DNA of 11,390 nt from Flavobacteriales bacterium (GCA_947460225.1 CANHHI010000039.1:1-11390), one strand, 5' to 3'; counted from the first letter of the stretch, positions 1 to 6,079 are shown. The notes: generated from the sequence alone by a model not told the origin. Made by a program: numbers and translations.

Positions 1-83
1 AGCTTAGGCTGGGTTTCGGTTTTGCAGGCACGGACAAAAAAATTGCATTTGATGGTTGCATTTTCAAGCGATTTAAAACTTAA

Positions 84-236
84 ATTGCAAAAAGAGGGGA
101 GCGAACTGTCCGAAAAAATCGGACAATTGAAATTGCAGGCAACGCCCGCAAAGAACTAGAAAGCAAAACTGGCAAAAAAGTGGTTACCGCATCAAATGCC
201 CAAAAAATACTGGCAGACAAAAAGAAATTAACCTAA
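84..236 (+). pseudogene. Remnant of a phage-type antirepressor (BRO-N/DinD-like) C-terminal tail
   Basis: Read in the frame ending at the TAA at 234-236, bases 129-233 encode IAGNARKELESKTGKKVV followed by a short lysine-rich tail. This resembles, from memory, the C-terminal signature of BRO-N/DinD-like antirepressor proteins found in prophages and mobile islands. No start codon or N-terminal domain is present. The frame is blocked by a TAA at 81-83, and the neighbouring frame is open from base 1 to a TAG at 157-159, reading LQKEGSELSEKIGQLK just before the signature. A frameshift near 110-130 would join the two, so this is probably a decayed or frameshifted gene whose 5' part lies outside the window. 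The family assignment rests on one motif. It could also be the intact end of a different gene. Confidence 0.42.
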
Positions 237-275
237 ACAAAGCTAGTTTTTGCTAATGTTTTGCGTGTGCATCGC

Positions 276-363
276 CTGCACCGCAGGTGCAGACTAAAAC
301 AGACTATGCCTGCGCCCATGCGTAGCATGGATTAAAAGCATCTCTGATGCCGCACGATGTGCG
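276..363. repeat. Array of five mini-hairpins with three-base loops (cluster 1)
   Basis: Five short inverted repeats follow each other almost without gaps: 276-292 (CTGCACC, loop GCA), 300-312 (CAGAC, loop TAT, one A-C mismatch), 316-330 (CCATGC, loop GTA), 338-350 (GCATC, loop TCT) and 351-363 (CGCAC, loop GAT). Linkers are ACTAAAA and ATTAAAA. No credible ORF covers the stretch. It lies between the antirepressor remnant and the GAPDH gene, and its last hairpin abuts the GAPDH promoter. The same kinds of modules recur at 5357-5552. I do not know a named family for it; it may be a REP-like or otherwise dispersed palindromic element. Confidence 0.8.
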
Positions 364-381
364 TGAATTTTTGTATATTTG
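351..381 (+). repeat. 31-bp identical repeat, copy A, containing a promoter -7 box
   Basis: These 31 bases are identical to the reverse complement of 5340-5370. The segment consists of the 13-bp hairpin CGCACGATGTGCG, a short T-rich spacer and the -7 box TATATTTG. In both places it lies directly upstream of a gene reading away from it, here the compact GAPDH. The hairpin falls about where the -33 promoter element would be. Confidence 0.9.
374..381 (+). promoter_or_regulatory. -7 promoter box TATATTTG of the compact GAPDH gene
   Basis: TATATTTG matches the Bacteroidota -7 consensus TAnnTTTG. Only six bases (382-387) separate it from the ATG at 388. Transcription normally starts several bases after the box, so the mRNA would begin at or next to the start codon. 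No clear TTTG -33 element is present; the CGCACGATGTGCG palindrome occupies that position. Confidence 0.65.
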
Positions 382-387
382 TCATCT

Positions 388-1350
388 ATGATACGCATAG
401 CCATCAATGGATTTGGGCGCATTGGCAGACGTGTGGCACGTCTGATGGATTTGCACCCCGAAATCAAACTTGTTGCCGTCAATGATTTGGCGGATAAACA
501 CACGCTTTTGCATTTGCTCCAATACGACAGCACGCATGGTTTTTGGCAAGGCAATTTAAGCGATGTGCAGTTTTTGCAAGCGCAAAACATAGCAAACTTG
601 CCTTGGAAAGATTTGCAGATAGACTTGGTTTTGGAATGCAGTGGCGTGAACAAAACAAAAGCTATTTTGCAAAAACACCTAGATGCAGGGGCTAAAAAAG
701 TATTGCTTTCTGCGCCCCCAGAGCAAAATGACCTAGATATTGTGATTTTGGGGGTGAATGAATCCGATGCGCTTTGGGCAGAACCCATGCTTTCGGCGGG
801 TTCTTGCACCACGTATTGCGCTGCGCCTATTATTGAAGTGCTCAGCAATCATTGGCAAATCGAGCAGGTTTTTATCAATACCGTGCATTCTTACACCAGC
901 GACCAGCGTTTACAAGATGCCCCTCACAAAGATTTGCGCAGAGCAAGGGCAGCGGCGGAATCTATTATTCCTACCACCACTGGGGCAGGCAAGGCTTTGG
1001 CACAAGTTTTTCCAGCATTGGCGGGTAAAATCCAAGCCAGCGGGGTGCGTGTGCCTGTAAAAAATTGCTCGCTCAACGATATGAGTATTTTGGTGAAAGA
1101 ACCTGTAAGTACCGAAAAACTCAAACAAACACTCCAAAATGCCACCCAAGAAGCGAGGTTTAAACACATTTTAGCGTATAACACTTTGCCTTTGGTAAGC
1201 ACAGATTTTTTGGGCAATACAAACGCCTGTATTGTTGATGATGAATTTTGTTTGGCAATGGGCAATTTCTTGAAAGTTTTTGCTTGGTACGACAATGAAA
1301 CGGGCTATGCCAAAAGGCTTTTGGAAACGGCTTTACAATGGCACAAATAG
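388..1350 (+). CDS. Compact, divergent type I glyceraldehyde-3-phosphate dehydrogenase
   Basis: Oxidative phosphorylation of glyceraldehyde-3-phosphate with NAD, a cytosolic glycolytic step, is the family reaction. The 320-residue product begins with a Rossmann motif NGFGRIGR (residues 7-14). Asn32-Asp33 end the second strand, the usual NAD-selective pattern. Catalytic Cys140 sits in SCTTY and His167 in HSYT; TTTGAGKA and WYDNETGY are retained. It is about 13 residues shorter than typical GAPDH, mainly because the segment between HG (50-51) and ECSG (83-86) is shortened. Two normally strong positions differ: the Asn after CTT is Tyr143, and the usual RVPTPN is RVPVKN. The ATG at 388 is preferred over the in-frame TTG at 379 because the latter overlaps the -7 box. 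The gene overlaps the convergent membrane-protein gene by 18 bp. A related sugar-phosphate dehydrogenase is possible, but the GAPDH-type phosphate-site motif argues against Epd. Confidence 0.88.
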   Translation: MIRIAINGFGRIGRRVARLMDLHPEIKLVAVNDLADKHTLLHLLQYDSTHGFWQGNLSDVQFLQAQNIANLPWKDLQIDLVLECSGVNKTKAILQKHLDAGAKKVLLSAPPEQNDLDIVILGVNESDALWAEPMLSAGSCTTYCAAPIIEVLSNHWQIEQVFINTVHSYTSDQRLQDAPHKDLRRARAAAESIIPTTTGAGKALAQVFPALAGKIQASGVRVPVKNCSLNDMSILVKEPVSTEKLKQTLQNATQEARFKHILAYNTLPLVSTDFLGNTNACIVDDEFCLAMGNFLKVFAWYDNETGYAKRLLETALQWHK

Positions 1351-2277
1351 CAAAACGCCGACAAACAAAGCAATAAGAAGCAATAAAATTTCCTGCCAAA
1401 GTTTATCCAAGGCAATAAAAGCATAGCTTATCCAAAAAGACCAAGCAAGGCTTGTCATCAAAAAGAAAAAGGGGACGGCATTTTGGATAAACAAGATGGG
1501 TATAATACTGCCGAGCATCAGTAGAAAAAACTGCCAGCGCACGGTGCGTTCTATGGATTTGCGGGCTTTTTGTTGTTGGGCAAAATGCGTAAAAACCGCC
1601 AAAGCTAAAGAACCTAAAAATAAGCCAAGCATGGCTTTTTGCCAAAAATCCGTGTTAGCCAAAAAATGGGCGTGGTAAAAAGGTTTAAATGTTGATTTGA
1701 GTGTGGCGTAGGCATAAGGGGATAATCCAAGCGCATGAAAATACACATCGTACAAAGCCCAAAGACACAAAGCAAACACCCAAAGCAGAAAATAACGCAT
1801 TTCCGCAAAAGGTGAAAAAAATACGATAGGCAATAAAAACAGGTACAGCCAAAAAGATTCCGACACAAATGCTGTACTACATAGCGCAAGGGTGTGTGTC
1901 AAGAGTAAAAGCATGTATTGGGCTCGTTTTAGGTGAAAAGCCAAGCGCAAAACCCCAAGCCAAGCAATAAAACCCAAATGCGTGTGCAGGGCAACGCTTG
2001 TGTGTTTCATGATTATAAACAATACCAGCAAGAACAAAAAACTAGGGAGCATGCTTTCTTTGCGTGCCACGCTGATGATTTTTGTAATTTGATATATCAA
2101 AATAATTTCTGCGCAAACCAGTGCGGTCGTGGTGAAAAAATTGAACCAAATATTTTCAAAATGGGCAATATTAAAAGTTTCCCACTGCGCAAGGTGGGCA
2201 AAAGCCTGCATGCCAACAAGCAATAGCAAGCAAAATATAAAGCTATATATGGGCTGGGTACGTAAAAAATTTATCAT
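1333..2277 (-). CDS. Polytopic inner-membrane protein, DUF6427-like
   Basis: The 314-residue product is almost entirely hydrophobic, with roughly nine or ten membrane segments separated by short loops, and no signal peptide is evident beyond the first helix (about residues 10-28). A basic loop with QQQKARKSIERTVRW lies about two thirds of the way along. Length, composition and its place beside a tiny single-helix membrane gene fit the Bacteroidota family DUF6427, whose biochemical role is unknown; the family match is from memory and moderate. The ATG at 2277 is supported by a -7 box (TATTTTTG) 17 bp upstream. Its 3' end overlaps the GAPDH gene tail by 18 bp. Confidence 0.75.
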   Translation of the reverse strand: MINFLRTQPIYSFIFCLLLLVGMQAFAHLAQWETFNIAHFENIWFNFFTTTALVCAEIILIYQITKIISVARKESMLPSFLFLLVLFIIMKHTSVALHTHLGFIAWLGVLRLAFHLKRAQYMLLLLTHTLALCSTAFVSESFWLYLFLLPIVFFSPFAEMRYFLLWVFALCLWALYDVYFHALGLSPYAYATLKSTFKPFYHAHFLANTDFWQKAMLGLFLGSLALAVFTHFAQQQKARKSIERTVRWQFFLLMLGSIIPILFIQNAVPFFFLMTSLAWSFWISYAFIALDKLWQEILLLLIALFVGVLLFVPL

Positions 2278-2294
2278 ATTCTGCGATTTTTTTC

Positions 2295-2302
2295 CAAAAA
2301 TA
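2295..2302 (-). promoter_or_regulatory. -7 box TATTTTTG of the polytopic membrane-protein gene
   Basis: The minus-strand sequence is TATTTTTG, matching TAnnTTTG, and ends 17 bp before the ATG at 2277. It is only four bases from the oppositely directed -7 box at 2307-2314, so the two promoters occupy the same DNA. No convincing -33 element is seen. Confidence 0.5.
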
Positions 2303-2306
2303 GTGT

Positions 2307-2314
2307 TACTTTTG
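2307..2314 (+). promoter_or_regulatory. -7 box TACTTTTG of the 61-residue membrane-protein gene
   Basis: TACTTTTG fits TAnnTTTG and lies 19 bp before the ATG at 2334. The box falls inside the spacer of the divergent promoter at 2295-2302. No clear -33 element is seen. Confidence 0.5.
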
Positions 2315-2333
2315 CGGTATAAACTAGATAATT

Positions 2334-2519
2334 ATGAATTTAAACGACATTTTGGCACCGATTGTTAAGTTTTTACAATGGACTTTTGAGGGAGTTGTAT
2401 TTTTGGGAAATTTGCCCAATAAAATTTTCATCATGGTGGGTTTTATTGCTTTGGGTTCTTGGTTGTTCATGCAGTATCGTTATAATCAACAAAAAGATAG
2501 GGATAGTAAGTTTCTATAA
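2334..2519 (+). CDS. Small single-pass membrane protein, possibly DUF6341-like
   Basis: This 61-residue protein has an amphipathic N-terminal part (residues 1-25, with LAPIVKFLQWTFEGVVFLG), one hydrophobic helix at about residues 30-48 and a charged tail YRYNQQKDRDSKFL. Position and design resemble the small Flavobacteria membrane proteins of family DUF6341 that accompany DUF6427 genes; this is recalled, not searched. It has its own -7 box and divergently shares its promoter region with the larger membrane protein, suggesting a functional pair. Its TAA stop (2517-2519) directly abuts the stop of the converging porT-like gene. Function unknown. Confidence 0.7.
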   Translation: MNLNDILAPIVKFLQWTFEGVVFLGNLPNKIFIMVGFIALGSWLFMQYRYNQQKDRDSKFL

Positions 2520-3239
2520 TTAACCCTCAAAACTAAGCAAAATTCTTAGGGCATGGTTGTTTAAACTTTTCAATCCTTGCCCGTATTCGCTTGGGTTATT
2601 GGGCAGTAAATTGTTTAGCCCAATATCATACCTAAATTCTACGCCCAGTTTAAAAAACTGCAAGTGAAAATCAAAAGCCGTTCCAAGGCTGATAAACCCG
2701 TAGTGCCTATTGGGAAATACCCAATTGATTTGCAGAGGGTCTTCTTTTCGGCTGGAAATATCCACGCCCCAGCCTGCACCCACCAAAAAACTCAGGGCAA
2801 AATCATTCAAGCGCACGGAGCGAAATTTAAGCATCAAAGGCACGTTAAACGAAGCATAATCCAGCGTTTGCTTTTCAGCTACGTAACCGCCATACGTTTG
2901 CGTGTCAAACACCAAACTGCGGGATTCCAAAGAAAAATCGGGTACCAAGCGCAAACTCAAAAGGGGCAAAATATGCCATTCCCCCAGTAAACCCACTGTG
3001 AGCCCCACGCCTGCTTTTTGCGAAACGCCCGTAATGTCCGTGCCTGCATAAGCATCAACTGTACTGCGTTCAAAACGATAATGGCTGATGTTTGTGCCGA
3101 TAAAAAAACCAAAATGAATTTTTGCCTTTTCCAAATACAGCAAATGCGGATAGTTTTTTGCATAAGGGGAAACCTGTACCGTTTGCGCCTGCAAACCTGC
3201 ACCCAATAGCAAAACATAAACAATAACTTTTATCCGCAT
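2520..3239 (-). CDS. porT: PorT-like outer-membrane beta-barrel protein (type IX secretion)
   Basis: PorT family proteins are outer-membrane barrels needed for the type IX secretion system and gliding in Bacteroidota. The 239-residue product has a signal peptide with likely cleavage after LQA (residue 18). HFGFFIGTNISHYRF opens the barrel near residue 42. Alternating hydrophobic strands follow, and the protein ends in RILLSFEG, a terminal aromatic beta-strand typical of barrels. The pattern HFGF..G.N, RLVPDFSLESR, FNVPLMLKFRSVR and the SFEG end is what I recall from PorT rather than generic porin-like barrels; a generic OMP_b-brl_2 protein remains possible. It starts 19 bp after the metG stop on the same strand, so it may be co-transcribed, although a TAAATTTG box just before its ATG could give it an independent start. 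Confidence 0.65.
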   Translation of the reverse strand: MRIKVIVYVLLLGAGLQAQTVQVSPYAKNYPHLLYLEKAKIHFGFFIGTNISHYRFERSTVDAYAGTDITGVSQKAGVGLTVGLLGEWHILPLLSLRLVPDFSLESRSLVFDTQTYGGYVAEKQTLDYASFNVPLMLKFRSVRLNDFALSFLVGAGWGVDISSRKEDPLQINWVFPNRHYGFISLGTAFDFHLQFFKLGVEFRYDIGLNNLLPNNPSEYGQGLKSLNNHALRILLSFEG

Positions 3240-3243
3240 AGCC

Positions 3244-3251
3244 CAAATTTA
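3244..3251 (-). promoter_or_regulatory. Possible -7 box TAAATTTG of the porT-like gene
   Basis: The minus strand reads TAAATTTG, fitting TAnnTTTG, with only four bases before the ATG at 3239. If used, the transcript would be leaderless. The motif is AT-rich and short, no -33 element is visible, and read-through from metG is an adequate alternative. Confidence 0.25.
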
Positions 3252-3258
3252 AGCAATT

Positions 3259-5325
3259 TTAGCGTACCACCGCCCCAGTTTCAAAATCTTTTTCCGCCGA
3301 TACAAAGCACAACTCACCTGCGCTATTTTCCGCCATCAAAATCATACCTTGGCTTTCCAAGCCTTTCATTTTGCGGGGGGCTAAATTGGTCAGTACCATC
3401 ACGTTTTTGCCCAATATTTCCGCTGGACTGTATTGCAAAGCAATGCCCGACAAAATTTGACGCACTTCCGTGCCGATTTCCACTTGCAAACACAAGAGTT
3501 TATCTGCTTTTTGCACAGGCTCGGCTTTTACAATTTTCCCCAGTTTGAGGTCTAATTTTTCAAAATCCTCAAAATTGCACAAGGCTTTTTGTGGGGCAAT
3601 TGGTTTTTCTGCCTTTTCTGCTTTGGTTTTTGCCAATTTGGCTATTTGTGCATCTATTTCTTCTGTTTGTATTTTGTCAAATAACAAAACGGGTTTTTCT
3701 ATGGCGTGCCCAGATTTTATCAAATCCAAAGCCCCAGCTTCTTGCCAGCGCATATTTTTTAAACCCAGTTGATGGCGCAATTTTTCTGTGCTAAACGGCA
3801 AAAATGGTTCCAAAACAATGCTTAAATTGGCGCATATTTGCAGGGATAAATGCAAAACTTCGGCGGTTTCTTGTGGATTATTGCCAAAATTTTTCCAAGG
3901 TTCTGTGTCTGCCAAAAGTTTATTGCCCAAGCGGGATAAATTCATGGCTTCCAGCAAAGCATCTTTAAATTTAAACTGCTCAATGCTTGCGCCAATTTTT
4001 GCAGGAAATAAAGCCACTTGCTCAGCATAGCTTTGCACGGTGTTGCCATAGCCAGCAATTTCTGGGCATTTGCCTTCAAAGTATTTGTGCACCAACACAA
4101 AAGTGCGGTTGATAAAATTGCCCAAATTGGCAACCAATTCATTGTTGTTGCGCTCCAAAAATTCTTTCCAAGTAAATTCACTGTCTTTATTTTCGGGCAT
4201 CATGGCGCAAAGCACATAACGCAAAGCATCTTCTTTGCCCGGAAATTCGTCCAAGTATTCATGCACCCAAACCGCCCAATTGCGTGAGGTAGAAATTTTA
4301 TCGCCTTCCAAATTTAAAAATTCATTGGCGGGAACATTATGGGGCAACACAAATTTACCATGCGCCTTTAAAATAATTGGAAAAATAATGCAGTGAAAAA
4401 CAATATTATCCTTGCCAATAAAATGCAAAAGTTCCGTGTCTTCGCTTTGCCAATAGTCTTTCCAATCTTTGCCCGCTTTTTCTGCCCATGCTTTGGTGGC
4501 AGAAATATAGCCAATCGGCGCATCAAACCAAACATACAAAACCTTGCCCTCCGTATTGGGCAAAGGCAGTTTTACGCCCCAGTCCAAATCCCTAGTCATC
4601 GCTCGGTCTGCTAGCCCATCTTGCAACCAAGATTTACACTGCCCCATCACGTGATTTTTCCAAGTATTTGGGTCGTGGTGGCTTTTGCCGTCTAGTTTGC
4701 CATTTTCAATAAAATCTTGCACCCAATCGGCATGGTCGCCCATAGGCAAATACCAATGCGTGGTTTCCCTAAGCTCTGGCGTTTCCCCCGAAAGCGTAGA
4801 AACGGGATTAACCAAGTCCGTGGGGCTCAGCGAAGTGCCACATTTCTCACACTGGTCGCCATACGCACCACTGGCACCACATTTGGGGCAAGTACCCGTA
4901 ATATATCTATCGGCTAAAAATTGTTCAAACTTTTTATCGTAATACTGCGCACTATTTTTTTTCACAAAACAACCTTTTTGCTCCATATCCAGGAACAATT
5001 CCTGTGCCGTTTGGTGATGCAAATCCGAAGACGTGCGATGGTACATATCAAAATGAATACCCAAGCGCACAAAAGTGTCTCGCATCAGCGCATTGTATTT
5101 GTCTATGATTTCCTGTGGCGTTATACCTTCTTTTTTGGCACGCAAGGTAATCGCCGCACCATGTTCATCAGAGCCACAAATAAAGGCTACATCTCTTTGG
5201 TTGGCACGCAAATAGCGGGCGTAAATATCCGCAGGCAAATAAGAGCCAGCTATGTGTCCAATGTGCAAGGGACCGTTGGCATAAGGCAGTGCCGCCGTAA
5301 TGAGGGTGCGTTTTTTATCCGTCAT
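3259..5325 (-). CDS. metG: Methionyl-tRNA synthetase with C-terminal tRNA-binding domain
   Basis: The enzyme charges tRNA-Met with methionine using ATP, in the cytosol. The 688-residue protein contains the class I HIGH motif at residues 21-24. A zinc knuckle has four cysteines (146, 149, 159, 162). The KMSKS loop appears as KISTS at 343-347, the form I recall as usual in Bacteroidota. The anticodon-binding helical domain follows. A C-terminal OB-fold of the Trbp111/EMAP type covers about residues 585-688 (LDLKLGKIVKAEPV, ADKLLCLQVEIG, APRKMKGLESQGM), which supports dimerisation and tRNA binding. The ATG at 5325 is chosen because MTDKKRTLITAALPYANG starts at the usual distance from HIGH, and the ATG at 5364 would lie upstream of the -7 box. 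The porT-like gene follows by 19 bp. Confidence 0.97.
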   Translation of the reverse strand: MTDKKRTLITAALPYANGPLHIGHIAGSYLPADIYARYLRANQRDVAFICGSDEHGAAITLRAKKEGITPQEIIDKYNALMRDTFVRLGIHFDMYHRTSSDLHHQTAQELFLDMEQKGCFVKKNSAQYYDKKFEQFLADRYITGTCPKCGASGAYGDQCEKCGTSLSPTDLVNPVSTLSGETPELRETTHWYLPMGDHADWVQDFIENGKLDGKSHHDPNTWKNHVMGQCKSWLQDGLADRAMTRDLDWGVKLPLPNTEGKVLYVWFDAPIGYISATKAWAEKAGKDWKDYWQSEDTELLHFIGKDNIVFHCIIFPIILKAHGKFVLPHNVPANEFLNLEGDKISTSRNWAVWVHEYLDEFPGKEDALRYVLCAMMPENKDSEFTWKEFLERNNNELVANLGNFINRTFVLVHKYFEGKCPEIAGYGNTVQSYAEQVALFPAKIGASIEQFKFKDALLEAMNLSRLGNKLLADTEPWKNFGNNPQETAEVLHLSLQICANLSIVLEPFLPFSTEKLRHQLGLKNMRWQEAGALDLIKSGHAIEKPVLLFDKIQTEEIDAQIAKLAKTKAEKAEKPIAPQKALCNFEDFEKLDLKLGKIVKAEPVQKADKLLCLQVEIGTEVRQILSGIALQYSPAEILGKNVMVLTNLAPRKMKGLESQGMILMAENSAGELCFVSAEKDFETGAVVR

Positions 5326-5339
5326 AACAAATTTGCTCG

Positions 5340-5347
5340 CAAATATA
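5340..5347 (-). promoter_or_regulatory. -7 promoter box TATATTTG of metG
   Basis: The minus strand reads TATATTTG, the same box as upstream of the compact GAPDH, 14 bp before the metG ATG. It is the inner end of the 31-bp repeat, so the metG promoter is supplied by the repeat. The CGCACGATGTGCG palindrome covers the expected -33 region. Confidence 0.65.
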
Positions 5348-5370
5348 CAAAAATTCACGCACATCGTGCG
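5340..5370 (-). repeat. 31-bp identical repeat, copy B, upstream of metG
   Basis: This is the reverse complement of 351-381, without a mismatch over 31 bases. Flanking sequence differs immediately on the gene side (TC at copy A, CG here) and on the far side. The shared unit is therefore the hairpin plus T-rich spacer plus -7 box. Confidence 0.9.
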
Positions 5371-5552
5371 TTTTAGTCTGCGCCTTGGCGCAGGCGTTGT
5401 TGTCGCTAGAATATCTAGCCCGTGCGTAGCACGGATTAAAACAGGCTATGCCTGCAAATTCCCCCTTTTTTAAAGGGCATCAGAGATGCTTTAATCTGCG
5501 CCTTTGGCGCAGGGCAAACCCTACGCGTTATCTGCTTCGCAGGCTGATGCAG
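5357..5552. repeat. Array of about ten mini-hairpins (cluster 2)
   Basis: Inverted repeats run in series: 5357-5371 (ACGCAC, loop ATC), 5378-5393 (CTGCGCC, loop TT), 5405-5419 (GCTAGA, loop ATA), 5420-5434 (CCGTGC, loop GTA), 5442-5454 (CAGGC, loop TAT), 5463-5477 (CCCTTT, loop TTT), 5477-5489 (GCATC, loop AGA), 5496-5512 (CTGCGCC, loop TTT), 5532-5542 (CTGC, loop TTC) and a weak one at 5544-5552. Linkers again contain GATTAAAA or TTAAT. The array fills the gap between metG and the small membrane-protein gene, with no credible ORF. Several hairpins have counterparts in cluster 1. They could also serve as terminator or mRNA-stability structures for the gene ending at 5592. Confidence 0.85.
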
Positions 5553-5591
5553 TCTGTTTTTTGCCAGAAAATGCTTTTTACTTGGGCTTTA

Positions 5592-5993
5592 TCACATCAT
5601 TTCTAAGGTGATAAAAGCTATAAGTATAACCACAATGATGCCCAATATCATTTTGCTGCTTGCATCTTTGGTGTAACCGAGTATATAGGTTTTAATCTCC
5701 TTGTTTGCCCAATAAAAACCACCCGCCCGAAAAGCGGTGATGACATAAAGTATGCCGATAATAAACATAAATATCAAGAAAGCAAAACCTGATACTTTAT
5801 GTTCCTTATGCCCTGATATACCCTCTTCCAAAATATGCCTCACGTGCATAAAAGGCACGATGGTAATAAAACCCAAAAAGAAATCCAGCCATGGATTTTT
5901 TGCTGGTGTCTGTTCTTTTTGTTCTAGGTGTTGCTGTTGTTCTTGAACGGGCTTTTCGTAACGTCTGCCGTTTCTCATGCTGTACTTTGCCAT
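5592..5993 (-). CDS. Small membrane protein of unknown function, three hydrophobic segments
   Basis: I do not recognise this 133-residue protein. It has a basic, glutamine- and glutamate-rich N-terminus (residues 1-32), then three hydrophobic stretches at about 35-52, 68-90 and 114-132. A polar loop after the first contains HVRHILEEGISGHKEHK, and the second loop carries WANKEIKTYILGY. The last helix runs to the C-terminus. It lacks a signal peptide and is probably an inner-membrane protein. The ATG at 5993 is taken because an in-frame Met at residue 6 adds nothing and no overlapping gene competes. No TAnnTTTG box is evident upstream. It sits between the hairpin array and the padR promoter region. 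A real gene is likely from its coherent hydrophobic pattern. Confidence 0.65.
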   Translation of the reverse strand: MAKYSMRNGRRYEKPVQEQQQHLEQKEQTPAKNPWLDFFLGFITIVPFMHVRHILEEGISGHKEHKVSGFAFLIFMFIIGILYVITAFRAGGFYWANKEIKTYILGYTKDASSKMILGIIVVILIAFITLEMM

Positions 5994-6063
5994 AATATGA
6001 TAAATTAAAAGGTTGCGTCAATATGGTTTTATAAATATTTTTAGTTCTGTTACAAGGGCTGAA

Positions 6064-6079
6064 TTTAAAAATTTTTAAA
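6064..6079. repeat. 16-bp perfect AT palindrome in the divergent intergenic region
   Basis: TTTAAAAATTTTTAAA is a perfect palindrome lying 70 bp upstream of the minus-strand membrane-protein gene and 145 bp upstream of padR. It is in the 230-bp gap 5994-6223, which is strongly AT-rich and otherwise holds only the padR promoter. It could be an operator, a bent or unwound region, or chance in AT-rich DNA. Confidence 0.35.

Noticed and set aside
294..848. 184-residue minus-strand ORF over the hairpin cluster and GAPDH start
   Set aside because: It is antisense to a clear GAPDH coding sequence and shows no recognisable family pattern.
388..1350. Erythrose-4-phosphate dehydrogenase (Epd) instead of GAPDH
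   Set aside because: The TTTGAGKA phosphate-site motif and HSYT follow GAPDH rather than the Epd pattern I recall.
4921..5376. 151-residue plus-strand ORF antisense to the metG start
   Set aside because: It lies opposite the conserved HIGH-containing part of metG and has no independent support.
5357..5552. CRISPR array
   Set aside because: The repeated units are different palindromes with no constant repeat and no uniform spacers, and no cas genes are nearby.
5357..5552. Riboswitch or T-box leader for metG
   Set aside because: The hairpins lie upstream of the -7 box, so they would not be in the metG mRNA, and no T-box or SAM-riboswitch core was recognised.
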